From DAORHV01 sp964434575 (GTDB lineage: Bacteria > Patescibacteriota > Gracilibacteria > Peribacterales > Peribacteraceae): a stretch of DNA of 64,000 bases. A program made the position numbers and the translations under genes. A model generated the notes under the pieces. That model had not been told where the DNA came from. It worked only from the letters and a program-made list of their open reading frames with translations, and searched no databases. Of this stretch, positions 57,415-64,000 are shown one piece after another. The stretch covers positions 16,016 to 80,015 of the forward strand of contig CAYSWB010000006.1 in the NCBI GenBank assembly GCA_964434575.1. Direction: 5' to 3'. How positions within the stretch are numbered: position 1 is the stretch's first letter; each line of letters begins with the position of its first letter.

Positions 57415-60147
57415 TCAGGCGGCCAAATACAGGCTCAGCACGCGCTCGGCATCGGCCGGAACGGGCAGCGTGGCGACGTTCGAGTACTGCTGGATCAGGC
57501 GATCGATGGCGTTGACGCCGTCTCCCGCCACCGAGCGCAAGGCGGTGAGGTCACCGACGACTTGGCTCGAGGCATCCTGCGTGCTGCGGGTCAGGCGCGC
57601 ATCGGCGCCTTCCAGGACGGCCTTGAGATTCACCGGGCGGTACTGGGGGTTGGCACCGCCGTCGATGGCGGCGTTGAAATCCGTGCGCAGCGCGTCGATG
57701 TCCGGGCGGGGCCAGCTGCCCGATGCCAGCAGCGTGTCGAGCTGGGTGCTCACGCCGTCGCGGGCGCGGGCGATGTCGGGGCGGTTGGTGTTCCAGATCG
57801 TTTCCAATTCCGTACTGGTGGCGTTGCGCAGCTTGGCGGCATCGACCTCGCGCTGGTGACCGTCGGTGTAGCGCTTCAGGTCCTGGAAGCGGCGCGGCAG
57901 GTCGCGAACAACGGCCACGTCGGCGGGCAGCATGTTGCGCACCGCGGCGATGGCCTGACGCGCGACGGTATCCGAACGCTGCAGGATGGCACGCGCCTCG
58001 GGGATCTTCACCGACAAGACTTCCTGCTGGGCCTGGATGATGCCGAAGAACTTCTTCGCCTCCTCCACGGTGCGAGCCGCCTGCAGACGCGTATTGGCCA
58101 GCCTGAGGGCCGTGTGTGCGGCGGTTGCCGCCGCGTAGGCCTGATGCGCTGCCGGATGGTTGGCGTTGGCCGGGTTGAACGACGCATACACGCCGTCGGA
58201 ATCCGCGGTGATGCGGCCGCCGAGGGCGCGCAACTCGGGAATTTCCTGGTCGGTGCGGTCCAGTGCTTTCTCCCAGGCGGCACGGAACAACGTGTTCGCG
58301 TGCTTGAAGTCCTCTTCCACGTCGGCCATGGTGAAGCGAGGAGTGGCGCCGGTGAAGTCGGCGATCGTCACGTTCGCCTCGTTGATCGCGGCATCGACCA
58401 CGCCGGGCATGGGGACCGGAGGAGTAAGCGCGGCCCAGCGGGTGCGCATTTCGGTGAGACGTACGGTGTAGACGCCGGCCTTGCGGACGTTGTCCGAGCG
58501 CTCGACGGCGCGATCCCAAGCCTTGTTGAATTTGCCCTTGGCCTCATCGAAGGCATCCTCGACCTGCTTGGCGGTGTAGGTGGGCGTGGCCGAAGCGAAG
58601 TTCGTGACCATCGCGGCGATGCCGGTAAGCGCTCCATCCACGTCGCCGGGGAGTGCCGGACGGGGTGCCGGAACGGGCAAGGCGGTCGCCCAGCGGTTGC
58701 GGAGTTCGGCGCACTGGCCGGTATACATATTGATCTTGCGGATGCTGTCGCGGCGCTCCGTCTGTTTGTCCCATGCTTTGTTGAACTGATCTTCCGCGGC
58801 CTTGTAGGCGTCTTCGATTGCCTTGAGCGTGTGCCGCGCATTCGGTCCGGTGAAATCGGTGACCATGGTGGTCACGCCGGCCAGACTGGCCTCCAGATCT
58901 GCCGGAATGGCGGGAGCACCTCCTCCGCCGATGGGAGCCAATGCGGCCCAGCGGGTGCGCAACGCCGTGATTTGCGCGCCAAATACCTGGGCGGCACGGA
59001 CATCCGGGGCACGCTCGGCGGTGCGGGCCTGCGCCTTCTTGATGGCCTCTTCGGCTTCCGGGCGCAGCTTGTCCCACTCGGCCTGTACTTCGGCCAACGA
59101 CTGCTCTGCATTCGGCACCCGAGCCAGACCGTCGGCCAGGCCGCGCAGGGTATCGAGACGCACGACCAGCGAGTTGGTGGCGCTGCCGCCGACGTCCATG
59201 TAGGTTTTGCGGATACGATCGATGGCGCGAACGATCGCAGCGCCTTCGCGGTTGCGCTCCATGGCGGTTGTTGCGGCCTGGAGATCGAATTTGCGGGGGC
59301 GGCGGACGTAGTGGTACAGGCTCTTGCCCAGCTTCCAGCTTCCCCAAACGGCGGCGGGAATACCCACCGACAATCCGAACGAGGTCGCGGTCAGACCGAG
59401 TCCGGCGGCGCTGCCGATGCCTCCGCCGACCATGCCGACGTATTTGCCGATTTTCTCCGCGCCGATGCCGTATCCGAGCCAGCGCTTGGTCAGCGCGTCG
59501 ATGCCGCGGCCGGCGAATTTACCGACACCGTAGCCGGCGGCTGCGGCGGCCGTGACGATGCCGCCGTTCACAAACCATGACAGCGTGCTTGCTCCACCCA
59601 CCGCGGCGGCAATCTTGGTTCCGAGTGCCGCCAAACCCTGGCCGCCGATGGCGGTGCCGGTGACGTAGGCTGCCGTTCCGGCGACGGCGGTGATGGGTAC
59701 GGCGTTGCGGCGCACCACGGCGGCGCCCTGCTTCACCGTATCGCTGATGGTATCCAGCGTGTCGAAGAAGATGCTTTGGTCGATACCCGTGCGGCGGGCG
59801 ATGGTCTCGGCCTGCGCCTCGTAGCGCTGGCGCGCAAGGTGGTACTCGTCCTTGGCCGTGCGCAACACGTCGGAATTTTCCGGTGCGGTGTGCAACAGTG
59901 ACGCGCGGACTTGCTTGGTGCGCTCCAGGTCGGCTTCGCGGCGTGCCATGCGGAACGCCAGCTCCTCGGCCTCGCTGCGGTTCAGCCGCGCCTCGGCGGC
60001 GGCTGGCACCGGGAAATTCTGGCGCAGCTGGGCCAGGATGATTTCCGAAATCTGGCCGGCACGCGCGGCTACTTTCTTCGCCTCGGCACTGTCCGGGGCG
60101 ACTTTGGTTTCGGGCGCTGTGTTTTTGTTGGTATTGGTGTCCGACAT
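57415..60147 (-). CDS. 910-residue membrane protein with glycine-rich hydrophobic region and helical repeats
   Basis: Starts MSDTNTNKNTAPETK; the frame is open upstream to a TTG but the TATAAT at 60171 excludes that. About 1-130: charged coiled-coil-like. About 145-285: a long Gly/Ala-rich hydrophobic part (TAAYVTGTAIGGQGLAALG, GKYVGMVGGGIGSAAGLG) with glycine-zipper character, probably several membrane helices. About 290-900: helical repeats of ~84 residues with a recurring ALRTRWAAL / ELRNRWATAL / EMRTRWAAL landmark. Similar in style to the 1451-residue protein but with different repeat length and motif. Own promoter. Function unknown. Confidence 0.7.
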   Translation of the reverse strand: MSDTNTNKNTAPETKVAPDSAEAKKVAARAGQISEIILAQLRQNFPVPAAAEARLNRSEAEELAFRMARREADLERTKQVRASLLHTAPENSDVLRTAKDEYHLARQRYEAQAETIARRTGIDQSIFFDTLDTISDTVKQGAAVVRRNAVPITAVAGTAAYVTGTAIGGQGLAALGTKIAAAVGGASTLSWFVNGGIVTAAAAAGYGVGKFAGRGIDALTKRWLGYGIGAEKIGKYVGMVGGGIGSAAGLGLTATSFGLSVGIPAAVWGSWKLGKSLYHYVRRPRKFDLQAATTAMERNREGAAIVRAIDRIRKTYMDVGGSATNSLVVRLDTLRGLADGLARVPNAEQSLAEVQAEWDKLRPEAEEAIKKAQARTAERAPDVRAAQVFGAQITALRTRWAALAPIGGGGAPAIPADLEASLAGVTTMVTDFTGPNARHTLKAIEDAYKAAEDQFNKAWDKQTERRDSIRKINMYTGQCAELRNRWATALPVPAPRPALPGDVDGALTGIAAMVTNFASATPTYTAKQVEDAFDEAKGKFNKAWDRAVERSDNVRKAGVYTVRLTEMRTRWAALTPPVPMPGVVDAAINEANVTIADFTGATPRFTMADVEEDFKHANTLFRAAWEKALDRTDQEIPELRALGGRITADSDGVYASFNPANANHPAAHQAYAAATAAHTALRLANTRLQAARTVEEAKKFFGIIQAQQEVLSVKIPEARAILQRSDTVARQAIAAVRNMLPADVAVVRDLPRRFQDLKRYTDGHQREVDAAKLRNATSTELETIWNTNRPDIARARDGVSTQLDTLLASGSWPRPDIDALRTDFNAAIDGGANPQYRPVNLKAVLEGADARLTRSTQDASSQVVGDLTALRSVAGDGVNAIDRLIQQYSNVATLPVPADAERVLSLYLAA

Positions 60148-60170
60148 TCGGGAGGCCGATAAATCCAAGT

Positions 60171-60179
60171 ATTATAGCA
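60171..60179 (-). promoter_or_regulatory. Extended -10 promoter of the 910-residue gene
   Basis: TGC-TATAAT on the minus strand (60171-60179), one base downstream of the T-run of the preceding terminator. A -35 TTAAGA would lie inside the terminator stem. Confidence 0.75.
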
Positions 60180-60180
60180 C

Positions 60181-60203
60181 AAAAACGCGCTTTCTTAAAG
60201 CGC
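60181..60203 (-). terminator. Terminator of the beta-CASP gene
   Basis: GCGCTTT, AAG, AAAGCGC (60187-60203) followed by GTTTTT on the minus strand. It abuts the next promoter. Confidence 0.85.
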
Positions 60204-60274
60204 TGCGCCGGGCTGCCGGGATGCAGCCTTTTTTGCCGCCTAAAAAAGCATTCTAAGCCGCTTTCAGCACTATC

Positions 60275-61687
60275 TTACTCCAGCTCGTACACGCGCTCGC
60301 GCTCGGGCATCTCGATTTGCACGCCCGGCTTGGCGGCGACGGTGCGCTTCGCCAGCGCGTACATGCTCTTCTCTTCGCCGTGCACGAAGAACGCCTTCTT
60401 CACGCCCGGGATCTTGGCGATGTACGCGTCCAGGTCGTTGCAGTCGGCGTGGCCGGAATAGGCGTTGATGTACTCGATCTGCGCCTTCTTCTGGATGACT
60501 TCGTCGAAGATCGTGACGTCGGTGAATTCCTTGTCGATGATGCGGCGGCCGAGCGTGTTCTCGGCCATGTAACCCACGGCCAAAACGGTGTTTCGGGCGT
60601 CTTCAAGTTCGTTTTTCAGGTGATGGCGAATGCGGCCGGCCTCGCACATGCCAGAGCCCGCCATGATGATCATGGGGCCTCGCGCGCCGTTGAGCTCTTT
60701 GCTTTCGTCCACGCTCTCGGTGTAATTCACGAGCGAGAACTGGAACGGGTTGTGCGCCTTGCTGAGGAACCGGTCGAACATGTCTTGGTCGTAGCACTCG
60801 GGATGCCGGCGGAAGATCTCGGTGACTTTGGACGCCAGCGGTGAATCGATGATGATGGGCACGGCCGGGATTTCCTTGGCGTCCCACAGGATATGCAGGT
60901 CGTAGACGATCTCCTGCGTGCGCTCCAGCGAGAACGCCGGAATCAACACCTTTCCGCCGCGGTCACTGGTCTTGATGATGACGTCGCGCAGCTTGTCGCG
61001 GGCGGTCGAGATGTCGTCATGGCCACGGTCGCCGTACGTGCTCTCGCAGATCAGGTAATCCACGTCGGGCATCTGCTCGGGGTCGCGGATGATCGGAAGC
61101 GACGAGCGGCCGAGGTCGCCGGAGAAGCCTATGCGGACCGTCTTGCCCTTGGATTCCACTTCGATCAGCAACATCGCCGCGCCCAGAATGTGGCCGGCTT
61201 CCATGAACGTGCAGTACACGCCGGGAATCACCTGGAAACGCTCGTGATAATTCTTGCCGACGAACAGCTTCATGACCTCTGCGGCGTCCTGTTGCGTGTA
61301 CAGCGGGCCGCTGACGCTCATCATGGTTCCGCGCAAGTGCTTGCGGAAATACTCCTCGTCTTTCTCCTGGATATACGCCGCGTCCTGCAGCATGACCGCC
61401 GTCAGATCCTGGGTGGCGTAGGTGCAGAAGATCGCGCCCTGGTAGCCCTTCTTGTACAACAGCGGAATGCGCCCGGTGTGGTCCATGTGAGCATGGCTCA
61501 AAATCATGGCGTCGATGTCCTTCGACGGATCGAACGTGAATTGGACGTTCTTCTCGGCGGCTTCCTTGCGCTTGCCCTGGAACATGCCGCAGTCCAGCAG
61601 AATACGCTTTCCCCCGACGTTCAATTCATGGCACGTGCCGGTGACTTCGCGGGCGGCTCCGTGGGACGTAAACGTGATGTTTGGCAT
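60275..61687 (-). CDS. Metallo-beta-lactamase / beta-CASP ribonuclease
   Basis: 470 residues. MBL metal motif HAHMDH at 65-70, GHILGA (metal His), SGDLGR (Asp); beta-CASP motifs with ICESTYGDR, IPAFSLERTQEI, GSGMCEAGRIRHHL and YSGHAD. This is the CPSF/YSH1-like bacterial subfamily, an RNA endo/exonuclease; it lacks the C-terminal domain of RNase J, so it is not RNase J. mRNA decay or processing is the inferred role. A TTGACC occurs upstream but no clear -10. Confidence 0.9.
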   Translation of the reverse strand: MPNITFTSHGAAREVTGTCHELNVGGKRILLDCGMFQGKRKEAAEKNVQFTFDPSKDIDAMILSHAHMDHTGRIPLLYKKGYQGAIFCTYATQDLTAVMLQDAAYIQEKDEEYFRKHLRGTMMSVSGPLYTQQDAAEVMKLFVGKNYHERFQVIPGVYCTFMEAGHILGAAMLLIEVESKGKTVRIGFSGDLGRSSLPIIRDPEQMPDVDYLICESTYGDRGHDDISTARDKLRDVIIKTSDRGGKVLIPAFSLERTQEIVYDLHILWDAKEIPAVPIIIDSPLASKVTEIFRRHPECYDQDMFDRFLSKAHNPFQFSLVNYTESVDESKELNGARGPMIIMAGSGMCEAGRIRHHLKNELEDARNTVLAVGYMAENTLGRRIIDKEFTDVTIFDEVIQKKAQIEYINAYSGHADCNDLDAYIAKIPGVKKAFFVHGEEKSMYALAKRTVAAKPGVQIEMPERERVYELE

Positions 61688-61778
61688 GGGTGTGATGGTG
61701 AGGCGCGGACGCGGAATGTGGTATTGCGTTTTCAGGCTTTTATTCGCTGGTCAACGCAGGGTCTCCGAGCCCATCATT

Positions 61779-62501
61779 TCATTGTACACCAATCGAGCCC
61801 AAAAGTCCCGCCTTTTCCTCTTTGGTAAGGGCTCGAAGCGATCCGATGGGCAGTCGGGAATCTTCCAGCGTCGCCACCCGTACGCGCCGCAGCTCTTTCA
61901 CGGTGTAGCCGACATACTGGCACATGCGCCGGATCTGGCGGTTCTTGCCCTCCGTGAGGACGATGCGGATGACGTTATGGCGGATTTTCTTCACCTGGAG
62001 GGGCTTGGTCATGCTGCCGTCCATCTCGAATCCGCCTTCGAGTTTTTTGCAGTCGAAAGGGCTGATCTCGCGATCGAGGGTTACGTCATATTCCTTCTCG
62101 TGGTGGAATTTCGGGTGGGTGAGTCGGTAGGCCAGCACCCCATCGTTGGTGAACAGGAGCAGGCCGGTGGAATCCTTGTCCAGGCGGCCGACGGGCGAGA
62201 TTTTCCCTTGCAGATGGGCTGGAAGCAAATCTCGAACCGAGGGGGCCTCTCCCGGGCGTTTATGGGGCACGTTGGTGGTTTCCACCCCTTCGGGCTTGTT
62301 CATCACGTAATAGAGCATTTCTGCGCGATCCTGGACCACTTTACCGGCGCACTCGATGGTGTCGGTGTCCGGATCCGCTTTTTGACCCAGTGTGGCGACC
62401 ACGCCGTTGACCTTCACCAAGCCGGCGACGATGTACTCCTCCGCCTTGCGCCTGGAACAGACGCCGCGAGCCGACAAAATCTTCTGGATGCGTTCTTGCA
62501 C
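61779..62501 (-). CDS. RNA pseudouridine synthase, RsuA/RluB family
   Basis: 240 residues from GTG at 62501. S4 RNA-binding domain about 1-55 (ERIQKILSARGVCSRRKAEEYI), then the catalytic domain with GRLDKDSTGLLLFTNDG (catalytic Asp), HEKEYDVTLD and EGKNRQIRRMCQYVG. RsuA and RluB cannot be told apart here; the S4 domain and length fit RluB/RluF. The start is set by TACAAT (62508-62513) 6 bases upstream, making the GTG a leaderless start; a frame-internal GTG at 62522 would lie before the -10 box. Confidence 0.92.
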   Translation of the reverse strand: MQERIQKILSARGVCSRRKAEEYIVAGLVKVNGVVATLGQKADPDTDTIECAGKVVQDRAEMLYYVMNKPEGVETTNVPHKRPGEAPSVRDLLPAHLQGKISPVGRLDKDSTGLLLFTNDGVLAYRLTHPKFHHEKEYDVTLDREISPFDCKKLEGGFEMDGSMTKPLQVKKIRHNVIRIVLTEGKNRQIRRMCQYVGYTVKELRRVRVATLEDSRLPIGSLRALTKEEKAGLLGSIGVQ

Positions 62502-62552
62502 GGGGCGATTGTACACGCACACGCCGAAAAGACGCGGCCTTCCGGATGGTTG

Positions 62553-62897
62553 CTAGCGACAATGGAACAGCACCCACTGGGTGCCGTCGTCGGTGACACC
62601 GCTCAAGGATTCGGAAACCGGCACACCGTCGCACGTCTGGACCTGGCACTCGGTCATCTTCCTGCTCAAGTCTGCGGCGCTAGCCGGCATGCTGCAGACG
62701 AACTGGCCGGCGGCGGGAACGGGGATCGGTGTCGCGGGGTACGGGGAATCCACCCGCACGCTCATGTTCTCCTCACTCACCAGCTGCGCCTGGAACGGCG
62801 CCTGTCCGGTGGTGTAGATGGTTGCCGCCACCCCAACGAACACGAACGCACCCAAGACAAGGCGCTTGATCGGCAGAACGACACGGGACTTCGGCAT
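62553..62897 (-). CDS. Small exported or membrane-anchored protein
   Basis: 114 residues. A basic N-terminus and one helix (about 10-30) then a 85-residue domain with four Cys (FVCSMP, ECQVQTCDGV, HCR), likely disulfide-bonded outside the cell. No family recognised. Strong promoter upstream. Confidence 0.65.
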   Translation of the reverse strand: MPKSRVVLPIKRLVLGAFVFVGVAATIYTTGQAPFQAQLVSEENMSVRVDSPYPATPIPVPAAGQFVCSMPASAADLSRKMTECQVQTCDGVPVSESLSGVTDDGTQWVLFHCR

Positions 62898-62924
62898 GGC
62901 GATGGGGGTATGTCTGTTATTCCC

Positions 62925-62953
62925 ATTCTACAATAAAATTACATATTTTACAA
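62925..62953 (-). promoter_or_regulatory. Promoter of the 114-residue gene
   Basis: On the minus strand TTGTAA (62948-62953), 17-base spacer, TAGAAT (62925-62930). The ~20-base leader ends ACCCCCATCGCC, no Shine-Dalgarno site. The rest of the 62954-63077 gap is AT-rich with nothing recognisable. Confidence 0.8.
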
Positions 62954-63077
62954 TGATGATACGCCGATGCACCTATGTGGTATTACGCTGTCATTTTGAA
63001 TACGGGATTGAATTTATAAGGCAAAACAGCAGACGCCAGATGCCGATTCCCCCGGTGTAAGAAAACTAGACTTCGTG

Positions 63078-63365
63078 TCAGGACTGTAGAACATCCGTCC
63101 CCGGCTCATCAGCCGGCGAACCCTGCACGGCATCCTTCGATGTTCCCGCGATGGCGCGTTGCGCCTTGGTGACATACACCCGCCGCTTCACGTGGAATTC
63201 GGGCGGAGCGGAGGTGCCAGGCACCACGCCTTGTCCGGTAAGCGCGAGCAGTTGTTCGCGGTGTTCGGCCGCGCCGGCAAGCACGAGATTCTTGGCGGCA
63301 TCCGGATGTTCGGCCTGAACGACGTCGCGGGCGAACATTTGGAGCAAGGAGGGGGTCAGTACCAT
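63078..63365 (-). CDS. Unknown 95-residue protein
   Basis: MVLTPSLLQMFARDVVQAEHPDAAKNLVLAG, helical, then VKRRVYVTKAQRAIAG. No membrane helix. It is the last open frame before the rRNA operon on this strand. Weakly supported as a gene; reading frame and spacing are its only evidence. Confidence 0.45.
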   Translation of the reverse strand: MVLTPSLLQMFARDVVQAEHPDAAKNLVLAGAAEHREQLLALTGQGVVPGTSAPPEFHVKRRVYVTKAQRAIAGTSKDAVQGSPADEPGTDVLQS

Positions 63366-63414
63366 GGGATGCGTGAAGAAAGGCCCGTATTGTTGCCCAG
63401 ATCGTCGAATACGT

Positions 63415-63440
63415 CAAAAAAGCCCCGGAAATGGGCCTGG
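63415..63440 (-). terminator. Probable terminator of the rRNA operon
   Basis: On the minus strand AGGCCC ... GGGGCTTTTTTG, a 6-base stem with one G-T pair and a T-run, about 100 bases downstream of the 5S gene. Another hairpin (AATGCGG/CCGCATT near 63490-63510) lies between without a T-run. Confidence 0.55.
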
Positions 63441-63542
63441 AATCGTCTGGCAACGGCCGAATGAGTCTATGACCGAACTGGCCCTGGAAATGCGGCTATA
63501 CCGCATTCTAGGACCTCGATCTGACTCTCTCCAGCACTGTGT

Positions 63543-63657
63543 CTTGGCGCCGACCTACTCTCGCAAGCCGTAGCAGCTTACTACCATTGGCGCGCCCGGG
63601 CTTAACTGCCGTGTTCGGAATGGGAACGGGTGTTTCCCCGGGGCCATAGGCACCAAG
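63543..63657 (-). rRNA. rrf: 5S ribosomal RNA
   Basis: About 115 bases. Ends pair (CTTGGTGCC at the 5' side with GGCGCCAAG at the 3' side). The conserved loop CCCGTTCCCATTCCGAACACGG and GTAAGCTGCTACGG-like 3' half are clear on the minus strand. Terminal bases may shift by a few. Confidence 0.92.
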
Positions 63658-63831
63658 ACGCAATGCTGGAAAAAGAACTTTCTACGAAGAATCAAGATTC
63701 CTGCAGACGAAGGCATTTGTCATGCCCACGTACTGCCCGCTCATGAAACATGAACAGCACAGACAACCAACCTCAGCTGACCGCGTAGCGGAAAGAGAGG
63801 CGCTCATGCCGTGAAGGCACAAGCGATACTA
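63658..63831 (-). other. 23S-5S internal spacer
   Basis: About 170 bases between 23S and 5S. No tRNA cloverleaf is found in it on either strand. Confidence 0.7.

Positions 63832-64000
<169 letters not shown>

Noticed and set aside
57172..59580. 802-residue plus-strand frame
   Set aside because: Antisense to the 910-residue gene, crosses the terminator at 57361 and has no domain.
63658..63831. tRNA in the 23S-5S spacer
   Set aside because: No acceptor stem or TTCNANNC T-loop was found on either strand.

Overview
The window looks like part of a Candidate Phyla Radiation (Patescibacteria) genome with high GC. The evidence is a long run of ribosomal protein genes with no uL30 gene where the spc operon would carry it, many short genes with no recognisable family, very tight packing (convergent genes overlap by 4 bases or abut), and large surface proteins of unusual architecture. 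TGA is used as a normal stop (for example rpiB, rpe, rplP), so this is not the recoded code-25 lineage. The phylum assignment is an inference; the 23S rRNA that enters at the right edge would settle it.

Layout. 1-9.4 kb is an envelope region: a giant minus-strand protein that runs off the left edge (cytoplasmic helix-turn-helix, one membrane helix, long phage-tail-like repeats), two further membrane-anchored beta-rich proteins, a LemA-like protein and a DUF916-like protein. 9.5-12 kb holds three paralogous surface proteins, each with its own promoter; their C-terminal domain recurs at the end of the 746-residue protein at 4.1-6.3 kb. 12-16.4 kb is housekeeping: purC, tpiA, rpiB, rpe, a DUF192 lipoprotein and dprA. 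16.5-18.2 kb encodes a probable clan CD cysteine peptidase, followed by tRNA-Thr(CGT). 19-23.6 kb is an operon of a dockerin protein, a cohesin-like/Ig/SLH protein and a DUF5667-like protein. 23.6-27.5 kb has four small unknown genes and a slipin.

27.6-53 kb is the ribosomal superoperon, read on the minus strand, but broken into pieces. One unit starts at rplC and ends at a terminator after rpsE. A second runs rplO-secY-adk-adk-like-map. A third runs infA-rpmJ-rpsM-rpsK-rpsD-rpoA-rplQ-rplM-rpsI. Between them sit plus-strand insertions: a tandem-ACT protein (with minus-strand DJ-1/PfpI and unknown genes), and a 102-residue protein followed by a 1451-residue helical repeat protein. A 32-residue membrane peptide lies between rplB and rpsS.

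53-62.9 kb has a 45-residue membrane peptide, a lysyl-tRNA synthetase fused to an HD domain, unknown genes, a 910-residue glycine-rich membrane protein with helical repeats, a beta-CASP ribonuclease, a pseudouridine synthase and small orphans. 63.5-64 kb is 5S rRNA and the 3' end of 23S rRNA, minus strand.

Two genome-wide gene-expression habits show. First, purine-rich Shine-Dalgarno sites are absent and ribosomal genes are preceded by C/T-rich stretches. Second, many single genes have a -10 hexamer only 6-9 bases before the start codon, which predicts leaderless mRNA. Start codons were chosen with this in mind.
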